In this document: positions 35,215-43,940 of the stretch, in pieces
Numbering within the stretch: the first letter of the stretch is position 1
Layout of the letters: each line of letters begins with the position of its first letter
NCBI GenBank assembly: GCA_965206405.1
Contig: CBDBJQ010000006.1
Coordinates: 1,364,001-1,428,000, forward strand
DNA from: CBDBJQ01 sp965206405
Lineage (GTDB): Bacteria > Pseudomonadota > Alphaproteobacteria > UBA8366
Length of the DNA: 64,000 nt
Direction: 5' to 3'
The notes under the pieces: generated by a model
Databases searched by the model: none
What the model saw: the letters and a program-made list of their open reading frames with translations, nothing else
Told to the model about the DNA's origin: nothing
Position numbers and translations under genes: made by a program

Positions 35215-36546
35215 ATGACAGCGCAAACTCCGGGAAACAACCCAAGTCGAGGAAACGGCGCAGACCGGGACGCATCAGTCACCCCCGAGCCTACTCTCCC
35301 CGACCAAACCGCCGACCTTACCATCGGCGCGGAGGGGGGCCGCATCGCCGTCAATATTCTGCATTTCGCCCGGATACTCCGGACTGCGGGCATCCTGATC
35401 GGCCCCGGTCGCGTTCTTGATGCGATCCGGGCCGTCGAGACGGTCGGCCTTGCCCGCAAGGACGATTTCCACGCTGCGCTATCTGCGGTCTTCGTCAACC
35501 GGCCGGGGCAGAGAGAGCTCTTCGATCAGGCTTTTTACATTTTCTGGCGCAATCCCCGGATGCTGGAACGCATGATGTCGCTTGTCCTGCCGCAATCGAA
35601 AATCACGGATGAGAAGAATCCGACAGAGGAGCTGTCGCCGCGACTTGCCGCCGCGCTGGCCGCCGAAGATGTGCCAACATCAACCGAGCATCAGGAAGAG
35701 GTCACCTTTGATGCTGCGCTGACTTGGAGCAAACAAGAGGTTTTGCGCAGCAAGGATTTCGAGAAAATGACCGCCGAGGAAGCTGAGGCAGCCAAACAGG
35801 CGATCCGGAATTTGCGCCTGCGCATAGAAGACGCTCCCACCCGTCGGTTCCGAGCTAGTCTGCACGGATCGCGCATCGACATGCGCGCCACTCTGCGCGA
35901 GACGCTGCGCGCCGGCGGCGCTTCGATTCCTCTGCGCCATCGCCGATGGCGGCGCCGCACGACGCCAGTCATCGTGCTCTGCGACATCTCCGGCTCAATG
36001 GAGCGCTATGCCCGCATGATGCTCCATTTTCTCCACGCCGTGACCGGAGATCGCGACCGGGTTTTCACCTTTCTCTTCGGCACCCGCCTCAGCAACATCA
36101 CCCGCCACCTCCGCTACCGCGATCCCGATGTGGCGCTGGAAAAGATCGGCCAGGCGGTGACCGATTGGTCTGGCGGCACCCGCATCGGCGCATGCCTGCA
36201 CGAGTTCAACCGGTTCTGGAGCCGCCGCACCCCGACCCAACAGGCGCTCGTGCTCCTGATTAGCGACGGGCTCGATCGCGATGGCGGTGATAGGCTTTCG
36301 CTCGAGGCCGAGCGCCTTGCGCGATCGTGCCGCCGGCTGATCTGGCTCAACCCGCTTCTGCGCTACGAGGGATTCGAGGCCAAGGCCCAGGGCATCCGCG
36401 CCTTGCTTCCCCATGTTGACGACTTCATATCGATCCACAATCTGGACAGCATCGACAGGCTTTCCCACATATTGAGCCATGCACCGGTCGCACCGGAACG
36501 GGAATCCGCGCGAATCCAGCACTCCGCAGCCCTGCAACAGGCATAA
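35215..36546 (+). CDS. coxE: CoxE, von Willebrand factor A domain protein
   Basis: A 443-residue protein with a C-terminal VWA domain. The MIDAS motif is VIVLCDISGSMERYARM near residue 254, followed by FLFGTRLSNITRHLRYRDPDVAL and VLLISDGLDRDGGD. It partners with the MoxR ATPase CoxD in maturation of the molybdenum enzyme. ATG 35215 is taken because it follows coxD by 13 bp; an upstream start would read through coxD. The first ~40 residues are polar and not conserved. Confidence 0.92.
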   Translation: MTAQTPGNNPSRGNGADRDASVTPEPTLPDQTADLTIGAEGGRIAVNILHFARILRTAGILIGPGRVLDAIRAVETVGLARKDDFHAALSAVFVNRPGQRELFDQAFYIFWRNPRMLERMMSLVLPQSKITDEKNPTEELSPRLAAALAAEDVPTSTEHQEEVTFDAALTWSKQEVLRSKDFEKMTAEEAEAAKQAIRNLRLRIEDAPTRRFRASLHGSRIDMRATLRETLRAGGASIPLRHRRWRRRTTPVIVLCDISGSMERYARMMLHFLHAVTGDRDRVFTFLFGTRLSNITRHLRYRDPDVALEKIGQAVTDWSGGTRIGACLHEFNRFWSRRTPTQQALVLLISDGLDRDGGDRLSLEAERLARSCRRLIWLNPLLRYEGFEAKAQGIRALLPHVDDFISIHNLDSIDRLSHILSHAPVAPERESARIQHSAALQQA

Positions 36547-36591
36547 CCGCGCCGCGACAGATACGGAGCGGGACACAAGGAGCCCAAGAAG

Positions 36592-36912
36592 ATGGATACA
36601 CAGGACAATGTCCTCGACATCGCCGCCGAATGGCGCCGGGAAGGCCGCGAGGTCGCCCTCGCCACGGTGGTCCGGACCTGGGGATCTTCGCCCCGCCCCA
36701 CGGGAAGCCAGCTCGCGGTTGATGCCGAGACGGCCATGGTCGGATCAGTTTCCGGCGGTTGCATCGAGGGCGCCGTTGTCCATGAAGCTCTCGCCACGAT
36801 CGCCAACGGAAAGCCGCGCCTTCTCAAATTCGGCGTCACCGATGAGCAGGCCTGGGAAGTCGGTTTGGCCTGTGGTGGCGAGATCGAGATTTTCGTTGAA
36901 AAGGTCGAGTAG
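36592..36912 (+). CDS. XdhC/CoxI-type protein, N-terminal domain only
   Basis: A 106-residue stand-alone XdhC_CoxI domain: ATVVRTWGSSPRPTGSQLAVD, MVGSVSGGCIEGAVVHEAL, and GLACGGEIEIFVE with the conserved Cys. Such proteins help sulfurate and insert the Mo cofactor into hydroxylases. The Rossmann half is encoded separately, 45 bp downstream. ATG 36592 follows AAGGAG by about 10 bp. Confidence 0.9.
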   Translation: MDTQDNVLDIAAEWRREGREVALATVVRTWGSSPRPTGSQLAVDAETAMVGSVSGGCIEGAVVHEALATIANGKPRLLKFGVTDEQAWEVGLACGGEIEIFVEKVE

Positions 36913-36956
36913 ACCTCCTTGGCAATGACACCGCACAGATTGCGATCCTTTCCGGC

Positions 36957-37721
36957 ATGAAAAGCGCGCTTCTCCAACGCCTGCTTAAGGCCAGGGCGGA
37001 AAAACGCCCGGTGGTTCTGGTCACCGACATGATCTCGGGCACCCAGAGCCTGATCATCGACGGCGTGCCGACCCGGATTCCCGGTACTGATTCCGGCGGC
37101 GATTCCAACACCGATGCCGATTCCAGTCCCGCCGGCAATCCCGATACCGCCATGCTGGAGGCCGCCGCCGAAGTACTCCTGCGCGACAAGGGGGAAATCC
37201 GCGAATTCCAGGGGCAATCCTGTTTTCTCCAGCCTTTTGCACCGCCGCGTCGGATGATCGTGGTTGGCGCCGTTCACATCGCCCAGAGCCTTGTTCCGAT
37301 GGCGCAGATTGCCGGCTATGAGGTGATCATCGTCGATCCCCGGGGTGCGTTCGCGACCAGCGAACGATTCCCCGATACAACCCTACGTGAGAGCTGGCCT
37401 GACGAGGCGCTCGAGGCCCTCGCGCCCGACCGGGGAACGGCGGTCGTAACGCTGACCCACGATCCCAAACTCGATGATCCCGCACTCACCGCAGCCCTGA
37501 CATCCGAGGCGTTCTATATCGGCGCTCTCGGCAGCAAGCGTACACATGCACGGCGTCTCGAGAGACTGCGGGAAAATGGCCTTGGGGATGATGCTTTTGC
37601 GCGCATTCACGCCCCTGTTGGCCTCGATATCGGCGCGATTTCTCCGGCCGAAATCGCGATTGCCATCATGGCCGAGGTCACCCACGCGCTGCATGCGCGC
37701 CAGCAGTCAAATTCACAATGA
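36957..37721 (+). CDS. XdhC-type protein with NAD-binding Rossmann domain
   Basis: A 254-residue protein. A short N-terminal XdhC-like segment leads to a low-complexity insert (about residues 42-62, Gly/Asp/Ser/Pro/Ala). The XdhC_C Rossmann domain follows: RRMIVVGAVHIAQSLVPMAQIAGYEVIIVDPR, VTLTHDPKLDDPAL, YIGALGSKRTHARR and the closing APVGLDIGAISPAEIAIAIMAEV. It complements the 106-residue protein upstream; together they make one full XdhC. It shares an ATGA overlap with the fusion gene downstream. Confidence 0.9.
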   Translation: MKSALLQRLLKARAEKRPVVLVTDMISGTQSLIIDGVPTRIPGTDSGGDSNTDADSSPAGNPDTAMLEAAAEVLLRDKGEIREFQGQSCFLQPFAPPRRMIVVGAVHIAQSLVPMAQIAGYEVIIVDPRGAFATSERFPDTTLRESWPDEALEALAPDRGTAVVTLTHDPKLDDPALTAALTSEAFYIGALGSKRTHARRLERLRENGLGDDAFARIHAPVGLDIGAISPAEIAIAIMAEVTHALHARQQSNSQ

Positions 37722-39550
37722 AATTTGGCGATATGCCCGTATCGGAAGCTGTCGGCGCGATCCTTGCCCATAGCCATCGAGTTGATGGTGGCGCCCTCAG
37801 AAAAGGCCGGACGCTCACCGCCGACGATGCTGGGAAGCTTTCCAAGGCAGGCGTTGCCATCGTACGCGTAGCCCGCCTCGAAGATGGGGATCTCGACGAA
37901 CAAGAAGCTGCACAGCGGATCGCCACCGCTCTCGCAGGCAATTCCGGTATCACCCCAGGCACACCTGGAACCGGGCGGGTCAATCTGTTCGCCGAAACCC
38001 ACGGCCTTCTGCTCGTCGACACAACCCGACTGATCGCGCTGAATGCGGTCGATGAAGCTGTTACGGCATCCACCTTCCCGCCCTTCCGAGCAGTCAGCCC
38101 CGGACAAATCATCGCAACGGTGAAGATCATTCCCTTCGGAGTCGCCGAAACGACGGTGGCACAGTGCGAAACACTCGCCCGCTCCATAGCATCGGCCGAG
38201 ACATCATCGACCGAGACATCATCGGCCGAGACATCATCGACCGAGACATCATCGACCGAGACATCATCGGCCGAGACATCATCGACCGAGACATCATCGA
38301 CCGAGACATCATCGGCCGAGACATCATCGACCGGTACATCACCAGGCGGCGATATCATCACGGTCGCGCCTTTCATCGCCTCGCGCATCACACTGATCCA
38401 GACGACCCTGCCCCACACTCAGGCTGCGCTTCTGGAAAAAGGACGGACAGTGACAAACGCTCGTCTACGGGCGCTTGGTGTTGGCCCGGCCGAAGGTCAG
38501 AAATGTACGCATGACGCCGGGGCAATCGCCAAAGAACTTGAGAAAGCCCGGGCCGAAGGCTGCGATATCGCACTCGTTCTCGGTGCTTCAGCCATCACCG
38601 ACCGGCGCGATATCGTGCCCGAGGCGGTAAGCGCTGCCGGAGGCAGCATCACCAGGCTCGGCCTTCCGGTCGACCCCGGCAATCTGACGCTTCTCGCCAA
38701 GCTCGGAGAAATGCACATTCTCGGTGTTCCCGGATCCGCACGGTCGCCGCGTGAACACGGCTTTGACTGGGTTCTGCAGCGCCTGATGGCCGGGATCCCG
38801 CCCGCAGACGAGGATTTTCCCGCCATGGCGATCGGTGGTTTGCTCAAGGATATACCTGGCCGTCCGACGCCGCGCAGACAGGCGAGCCGAATGCCGACTG
38901 CAGCAAAAACCCATCGGCAAATCGCCGCTGTCGTGCTCGCCGCCGGCCAGTCGCGGCGGATGGGAGGATCGAACAAACTTCTGCACGAGTTTGATGGCGA
39001 AGCGATCGTGGTGCGCACCGCCGACACTGCGCTCTCAACACAAGCCGATCCCGTCGTCGTCGTGCTCGGACACGAGGCAGACAGGGTCAGGACCGCACTT
39101 GCCGGACGCCATCTCGCCTTTGTCGAAAATCCGGATTACGCCTCAGGTATGTCGACATCGCTGGCCTGCGGTCTTAATGCCCTGCCAGAGAGCGTCGAGG
39201 GTGCGGTGATCTGCCTTGGCGACATGCCTCTCGTTGGCGCCGGAGAGATCGACCGGCTGATCGCCGGTTTCGATCCGGATGGCGGCCGCATGATCGGTGT
39301 GCCGACCTATCGTGGGAAACGCGGAAATCCGGTTCTGATCGCGCGGCGTCTGTTTCCCGAAGCACTCGCCATAGCCGGTGACATCGGCGCCCGGCATCTT
39401 CTCGGCACCAATCCGGACTGGGTCTATGAAGTTGCGGTGGAGAGTCACGGTGTCCTTACCGACGCCGATACCCCGGAGGCACTCAAAGCGCTTGTCGGCG
39501 CGGCGGCTCAAGACCCCGCAGCAAGCGCTACTGATTCCGATCCCAAATAA
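37718..39550 (+). CDS. Molybdopterin-binding/MocA-type cytidylyltransferase fusion
   Basis: A 610-residue two-domain protein. Residues ~1-390 are a MoeA/MogA-like molybdopterin-binding region (VSEAVGAILAHSHRVDGGALRKGR, LVLGASAITDRRDIVPEAV, GVPGSARSP). Residues ~405-590 are an NTP transferase of the MocA type: AAVVLAAGQSRRMGG, then CLGDMPLVGAGEIDRL and GNPVLIARRLF. MocA converts molybdopterin to its cytosine dinucleotide, the cofactor form used by CO-dehydrogenase-like enzymes. Residues ~158-207 are a Ser/Thr/Ala/Glu repeat encoded by a 15-bp tandem array. The gene starts inside xdhC (ATGA) and ends overlapping the convergent hydrolase gene by 43 bp. Confidence 0.9.
   Translation: MKFGDMPVSEAVGAILAHSHRVDGGALRKGRTLTADDAGKLSKAGVAIVRVARLEDGDLDEQEAAQRIATALAGNSGITPGTPGTGRVNLFAETHGLLLVDTTRLIALNAVDEAVTASTFPPFRAVSPGQIIATVKIIPFGVAETTVAQCETLARSIASAETSSTETSSAETSSTETSSTETSSAETSSTETSSTETSSAETSSTGTSPGGDIITVAPFIASRITLIQTTLPHTQAALLEKGRTVTNARLRALGVGPAEGQKCTHDAGAIAKELEKARAEGCDIALVLGASAITDRRDIVPEAVSAAGGSITRLGLPVDPGNLTLLAKLGEMHILGVPGSARSPREHGFDWVLQRLMAGIPPADEDFPAMAIGGLLKDIPGRPTPRRQASRMPTAAKTHRQIAAVVLAAGQSRRMGGSNKLLHEFDGEAIVVRTADTALSTQADPVVVVLGHEADRVRTALAGRHLAFVENPDYASGMSTSLACGLNALPESVEGAVICLGDMPLVGAGEIDRLIAGFDPDGGRMIGVPTYRGKRGNPVLIARRLFPEALAIAGDIGARHLLGTNPDWVYEVAVESHGVLTDADTPEALKALVGAAAQDPAASATDSDPK
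38191..38340 (+). repeat. 15-bp tandem repeat, 10 copies, coding
   Basis: Ten contiguous units ATCG(G/A)CCGAGACATC run from 38191 to 38340. The fifth base alternates in the order G A G A A G A A G A, hinting at a 45-bp G-A-A higher unit; the last copy is variant (ATCGACCGGTACATC). In frame they add a five-residue period of Ser-Ser-(Ala/Thr)-Glu-Thr to the molybdopterin-binding domain. All six frames stay open because 15 is a multiple of three and the unit contains no stop. Confidence 0.95.
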
Positions 39551-40407
39551 GCTTCAACGCCGGGCGTTTTCCCTGCCTCCGAAGATTTTCCGCCTGGCAT
39601 CGAAGCCTTGATGAACGCGACCACAAGCGGGCCGGCGCCGTGCTCATAAAGATCGATGTGTCCGGCCTCGGGCAAAGTATGAATTACCTTCGGCTCCGGC
39701 GCCGCCGCAAACAGGCGCCTGGAGATCCGCGGCGGGATAATCGTATCCCGCGCGCCATGTACGACGAAGATCGGGATCTTTACGGCGCGGATCTTTTCCA
39801 TCATCTCGAACTTGTCATGAAGCAGCGTTCCGGTGGGGATGTACCAGTAATGCGTCCGAGCGACATCGGCGATACTGGAATATGGTGATTCGAGAAGCAG
39901 CAATCCTCCCGCCCGGTCTTCCCCGGCCAACGTAATCGCCACCCCGGTGCCGAGCGATTCTCCGTAAAGGGCGACCCGTTGTGTATCGACGCTCTGTTGT
40001 TCCAGAAACCGCATCGCCGCGCGACCATCCGCGTAGAGATTTGCCTCGGAAGCTTCCCCGCCGGCACCGGCGTTGTAGCGCCAGCTTACCGCCAGTACAC
40101 CGAAACCGGCATCGATAAAGGCGCGAAACTTGGTGGCGCGGCAGCCGAGATGCCCGGCATTGCCGTGCAGGTAGAGAACGACCGGCGCATCCGGTACTGG
40201 CGGCGGCCTCCACCAACCGAAGAGCGCGATGTCATCACCGGCGTTAATCCTGGTCGGGCTGAACTCCGGGAGACTCCACTCGGCCGGATCCGGCGCCGCC
40301 TGATCCGGGTGATAGAGCAGACCTCGCTGGAACAGCCACAAAAGTGCGGCAAGCGACAGCCAGGCCAGCAACGGCACCAGCAGCCAGTTCAGCCAATACA
40401 CCCGCAT
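39508..40407 (-). CDS. Alpha/beta hydrolase with N-terminal membrane anchor
   Basis: A 299-residue serine hydrolase of the BEM46/YfhR-like type. An N-terminal helix (about 6-28) anchors it in the membrane. The oxyanion motif VVLYLHGNAGHLG, nucleophile elbow YGESLGTG, Asp in VHGARDTIIPPR and His in LPEAGHIDLYE form the catalytic triad. The substrate is unknown. It converges on the cox-cluster fusion gene and its last 14 codons overlap that gene. The C-terminal tail (after about residue 272) is not conserved. Confidence 0.88.
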   Translation of the reverse strand: MRVYWLNWLLVPLLAWLSLAALLWLFQRGLLYHPDQAAPDPAEWSLPEFSPTRINAGDDIALFGWWRPPPVPDAPVVLYLHGNAGHLGCRATKFRAFIDAGFGVLAVSWRYNAGAGGEASEANLYADGRAAMRFLEQQSVDTQRVALYGESLGTGVAITLAGEDRAGGLLLLESPYSSIADVARTHYWYIPTGTLLHDKFEMMEKIRAVKIPIFVVHGARDTIIPPRISRRLFAAAPEPKVIHTLPEAGHIDLYEHGAGPLVVAFIKASMPGGKSSEAGKTPGVEAYLGSESVALAAGS

Positions 40408-40542
40408 TCTCCCCGCCGCTTCATGTAATTCTCATCGTTAATCGAACCGGGGCCACATCCATTGACCTCACAGAGGCCACATCTAAATCCATCTCCGCTC
40501 GATTTTCCACAACGGAGCGATTTTTCCGCCCGGTTTTCTGAC

Positions 40543-41694
40543 GTGCCGCACAGCCCATCTCTCGACGGTATCCGGGTCTTTGAACTCGGAACCAGCGTTG
40601 CTGCGCCCTATGGTGCCTGGATCCTTGCCCAGCTCGGCGCCGAGGTCATCAAGGTGGAACGTCCCGGAGAAGGCGACGACGCGCGCAAATGGGGTCCGCC
40701 CTTCTGGCACGGCGCCGCGGCTTATTTCCAGGCCCTGAATCGTGACAAACGATCGATCGCGGTCGATCTCAAGAGTGACGATGAGCGCCTTCGCCTGCGG
40801 CGCCTGATCATCGAGACCGCAGATGTCGTGCTGCAGAATTACCGGCCCGATCTCCTTGCCACATACGGCCTATCGGCCGAGGAACTCCTCGCCGAAAACC
40901 CGCGCATCGTCTACTGCAACATCCGGGCCTTCGGCGCCGCCGGACCGCTCCGGGAGCGGCGCGGCTACGACCCCCTGATGCAGGCCTGCGGCGGATTGAT
41001 GAGCGTCACCGGAGAGGGCGGAGACCGGCCACCGGTTCGTGTCGGCACCTCGATCGTCGACATGGGAACCGGCATGTGGACGACCATCGGCATCCTCAGC
41101 GCCCTGCGCAACCGCGAGGAAAGTGGCCAGGGCGGCATCGTCGACGCCTCCCTTTACGAGACGGCTCTTGGCTGGATGACCTATCATGCGGCGCATTTCG
41201 ATGCCTCGGGCGAGATACCCTGGGCCGCCGGCTCCGGCGTGAACGCGATCGTCCCCTACCAGGCCTATCCGTGTAGCGACGGCTATCTCGTCGTTGCCGC
41301 CGGGAGCGATTCCTTGTTTGGCCGCCTGTCGCAGGCCCTGGGATGTCCGGATTGGCCGGAGGATCCGCGCTATCGCGACAATCCCGCCCGCGTCACCAAT
41401 CGCGAGACGCTTAACCAGGCGATCGAAGACATCATGGTCAAGAAGCCGCGCGCCCACTGGCAGGAAGTGCTGGATGGCTACAGCGTGCCGAATGCCCCGA
41501 TCCAGCATATCGGGGAAGTTCTGGAAGACGCCCAGACCGAGGCTCTTGGGATCGTCCAGAAGGCCCCCGACGGATCCGATATGCGCCTGATCGGACTACC
41601 TCTAGCCTTTGATGGTGAACGGCCGCTCTACCGGAACGTGCCGCCGCCGCTCGGCGAGGCCAACGACGATATATTCAAAAAGGAAAAGGGATGA
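40543..41694 (+). CDS. CaiB/BaiF CoA-transferase family III
   Basis: A family III CoA-transferase that moves CoA between acyl acids. GTG 40543 gives 383 residues and puts the conserved LDGIRVFELGTSVAAPYGAWILAQLGAEVIKVE at the start. An in-frame TTG at 40462 would add 27 unconserved residues. The catalytic Asp is Asp143 in RRGYDPLMQA. The acid substrate is not predictable. The 3' end overlaps the enoyl-CoA hydratase gene by 4 bp (ATGA), so the two act in one acyl-CoA pathway. Confidence 0.9.
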   Translation: MPHSPSLDGIRVFELGTSVAAPYGAWILAQLGAEVIKVERPGEGDDARKWGPPFWHGAAAYFQALNRDKRSIAVDLKSDDERLRLRRLIIETADVVLQNYRPDLLATYGLSAEELLAENPRIVYCNIRAFGAAGPLRERRGYDPLMQACGGLMSVTGEGGDRPPVRVGTSIVDMGTGMWTTIGILSALRNREESGQGGIVDASLYETALGWMTYHAAHFDASGEIPWAAGSGVNAIVPYQAYPCSDGYLVVAAGSDSLFGRLSQALGCPDWPEDPRYRDNPARVTNRETLNQAIEDIMVKKPRAHWQEVLDGYSVPNAPIQHIGEVLEDAQTEALGIVQKAPDGSDMRLIGLPLAFDGERPLYRNVPPPLGEANDDIFKKEKG

Positions 41695-42485
41695 ACCGGG
41701 ATTTCGAGATGCTGTCCTGCGAGATGCGGGGGGATCACCTTCTGCTGGTAACCCTCAATCGGCCCGAAGTCGGCAACGCGATGAACACCCGGATGGGCGA
41801 GGAACTGCGAGCCCTGTGGAGCGATCTCTATGTTGACCCGGAGGATATCCGCTGTGTTGTCTTGACCGGCACAGGCGAACGAATTTTCTGCGCCGGTGCC
41901 GATCTGAAAGAGCGCAACAACATGACCGACGTGGACTGGCAGCGCCAGCACGCCCTCTTCGAGCAGATGCTCCTCGCCCAGAGCGATGTCCCGGTCCCGA
42001 TTATCGCCGCCATCAATGGCGCGTGTTATGCCGGCGGCTTCGAGATGAGCCTGGCCTGCGATTTTATCTACGCCGCCCGCCGTGCCCGTTTTGCCCTGAC
42101 CGAGGTTACGCTTGGCATTATGCCGGGCGCCATGGGCACCCAGAACCTGCCTCGTGCCACAGGTAGCCGGCGGGCAATGGAGATCATTCTCACTGGCGAG
42201 CCCTTCTCCGCCGAGAAGGCGCATGAATGGGGTATTGTCAACAAGCTCTGCGAGGATGACGCGCTGCTCGATAATACTCTTGCGGCGGCCGAAAAAATCT
42301 GCGGCAACGCCCCGATTTCCGTGCGCCAGGCCAAAAAATCGATCCGGATGGCCAACCTCGTCGATATCCGGAGCGGCTACATGTTCGAGCTCGAGGCCTA
42401 CAGCCGCATGATCTCGACCGAGGATCGGCTGGAGGGCATCCGCGCCTTCAACGAGAAGCGCAAGCCCGCCTTCAAGGGTAAATAA
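41691..42485 (+). CDS. Enoyl-CoA hydratase/isomerase family protein
   Basis: A 264-residue crotonase-fold protein. The oxyanion hole is formed by FCAGADL (66-72) and AGGFEMSLACD. The two Glu positions typical of hydratases are kept: Glu118 in GGFEM and Glu138 in LTEVTLGIMPG. It therefore likely hydrates a 2-enoyl-CoA, although related lyases share these residues. It is translationally coupled to the CoA-transferase upstream and is convergent with the dehydrogenase gene. Confidence 0.9.
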   Translation: MNRDFEMLSCEMRGDHLLLVTLNRPEVGNAMNTRMGEELRALWSDLYVDPEDIRCVVLTGTGERIFCAGADLKERNNMTDVDWQRQHALFEQMLLAQSDVPVPIIAAINGACYAGGFEMSLACDFIYAARRARFALTEVTLGIMPGAMGTQNLPRATGSRRAMEIILTGEPFSAEKAHEWGIVNKLCEDDALLDNTLAAAEKICGNAPISVRQAKKSIRMANLVDIRSGYMFELEAYSRMISTEDRLEGIRAFNEKRKPAFKGK

Positions 42486-42547
42486 AACACTGGCGACAAG
42501 ACGGGGATGACAAGGCGGAGGCGATAAGACAGGCCTGGCTAGGTCCC

Positions 42548-43366
42548 TCAGCTGCCGACCTTCAGGGTCGAAACCAGCCCGCGTAGCGCCGCGATGGTGC
42601 TCGGCGCCGTCAACCGGCCGGTCCGGGGGTTTTCCTCTGACGGCACGTTCTCGATCGTCATCGAAAACCGCACCGTGTCGGCCTCCACCGTAATCAGGTG
42701 GGTGTTGCGCGTAACTTCCGGGTCGGCCCAGATCTCGATCCGCGTTTGGTCTGGTCCGATGCCGGCCAGGCTCAGGGCCACTGCAACATTGACGTTAGCC
42801 GGGAAGGCCGCAATCGCTTCCCGCGCGGATCCCTCGAACAGCAGCCGGGCCTCCTGCAGGCCTTCAAGAGAAATACCGTTCTCCTCCAGCCAGGGCGCAC
42901 CAGCCAATCCCGAGGGCGGTTTGCGGGTCGTGATGCGCACCTCGTGAATCGTGCTCTCGGCCGCACCGCGCACCGCATCCAGGCCGAGGAGAGCGCCTGT
43001 CGGCACCACGATGCGCGCACCCGTTTCCTTCGCCCGCTCGACCAAATCCATGTGATCGAGCAACTGGCCGCAAGACAAAGGTATCAGGACCCGCCCCTGT
43101 TCGATGGCCGGCTCGGCCACATCCCGGAATACCTCGACCGGGGCGCATTCAACGATGATATCGGCCGCCTCCGCGAGCGCCTCCAAGCCCAGGATCGACG
43201 CCGGTTTCTGGAACCCCGCCATCCGACGCATCGCCTTCTCGTGGTCCCGCGCCGAGACAGCCGTCAGGACGAGACCCTCGATGCCGTCGTCGAGCGCCTG
43301 GGCCACGGCCAAGCCAATGGTTCCAAGCCCGCCGATCGCCACCCGGCGAACAGCGCTATCCGGCAT
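42548..43366 (-). CDS. L-aspartate dehydrogenase-like protein (NadX family)
   Basis: A ~272-residue protein with an N-terminal Rossmann motif RRVAIGGLGTIGLAVAQAL and the NadX-type catalytic region. Landmarks are RVLIPLSCGQLLDHMDLVERAKETGARIVVPTGALLGLDAV and FPANVNVAVALSLAGIGPD. Family members oxidise L-aspartate to iminoaspartate for NAD synthesis, but many homologues act in other operons and no nad gene is near. ATG 43366 fits the domain start; in-frame ATGs at 43393 and 43411 extend into a spacer holding an 11-bp tandem repeat. Confidence 0.82.
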   Translation of the reverse strand: MPDSAVRRVAIGGLGTIGLAVAQALDDGIEGLVLTAVSARDHEKAMRRMAGFQKPASILGLEALAEAADIIVECAPVEVFRDVAEPAIEQGRVLIPLSCGQLLDHMDLVERAKETGARIVVPTGALLGLDAVRGAAESTIHEVRITTRKPPSGLAGAPWLEENGISLEGLQEARLLFEGSAREAIAAFPANVNVAVALSLAGIGPDQTRIEIWADPEVTRNTHLITVEADTVRFSMTIENVPSEENPRTGRLTAPSTIAALRGLVSTLKVGS

Positions 43367-43398
43367 TTCCGTCACGACCGCAATTCCCCCCATTCCGC

Positions 43399-43431
43399 AT
43401 TCAGCCCGCATTCAGCCCGCATTCAGCCCGC
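43399..43431. repeat. 11-bp tandem repeat, 3 copies
   Basis: ATTCAGCCCGC is repeated exactly at 43399-43409, 43410-43420 and 43421-43431, followed by ATT of a fourth. It lies just upstream of (or at the extreme start of) the NadX-like gene. The unit is not a multiple of three, so copy-number change would shift any frame through it, favouring the downstream start. Confidence 0.85.
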
Positions 43432-43574
43432 ATTGGCCCATATTGTCCCCACTCCCCATTAGCGGCAATCGCACCTGCAATAACCGGCAGGTCTGGAAGA
43501 GATCATCCGAGATGGCTATTCTCGGCTATTTCCCGCAAACCACACAAACAACAAGATAAGGTGCAGAAAGACAT

Positions 43575-43940
43575 ATGAGCGATGGCGATTGGCGAGAAGC
43601 CGCAAAAACCGATGAGCTGAAGCCTGACGAGCCCATCCGGGTCATAATCGACAGCGAGGACATCGCCTTGTTCCAAATCGACGAGGCCTATTTCGCCACG
43701 GGCGACATCTGCACGCATGCCTACGCCTCCCTGTCCGATGGGTTCCAGGAAGGGGAGGAAGTTGAATGTCCCCTGCACGAGGGGCGCTTCAACATCAAGA
43801 CCGGTGAGGCCCTGTGCGCGCCGGTAACCGACGCGATCCAGACCTACGAGACGAAGCTCGAAGGCGACACTATCTTCGTGAAGATGGATAGTACCGCCCC
43901 CGAACAGGCTGTCGAACAGAGCGAGGCTTCAGAAGCATGA
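43575..43940 (+). CDS. Rieske-type [2Fe-2S] ferredoxin
   Basis: A 121-residue soluble Rieske protein like the ferredoxins of aromatic-ring dioxygenases. Cluster ligands are Cys46 and His48 (ICTHAYAS) and Cys65 and His68 (ECPLHEG). The C-terminal ~15 residues are acidic and variable. No oxygenase or reductase is adjacent. Instead it heads a tight operon with cysK (4-bp overlap), alaX, a sulfurtransferase and a GNAT protein, so its electron partner here is unknown. Confidence 0.92.
   Translation: MSDGDWREAAKTDELKPDEPIRVIIDSEDIALFQIDEAYFATGDICTHAYASLSDGFQEGEEVECPLHEGRFNIKTGEALCAPVTDAIQTYETKLEGDTIFVKMDSTAPEQAVEQSEASEA

Noticed and set aside
38191..38340. CRISPR-like regular array
   Set aside because: Units are only 15 bp and directly contiguous without spacers, in frame within a gene, and there are no cas genes nearby.
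38127..38342. Minus-strand Met-Ser-Arg repeat peptide
   Set aside because: It is the antisense reading of the 15-bp array, which is open in all frames; no ribosome-binding site or conserved ends.
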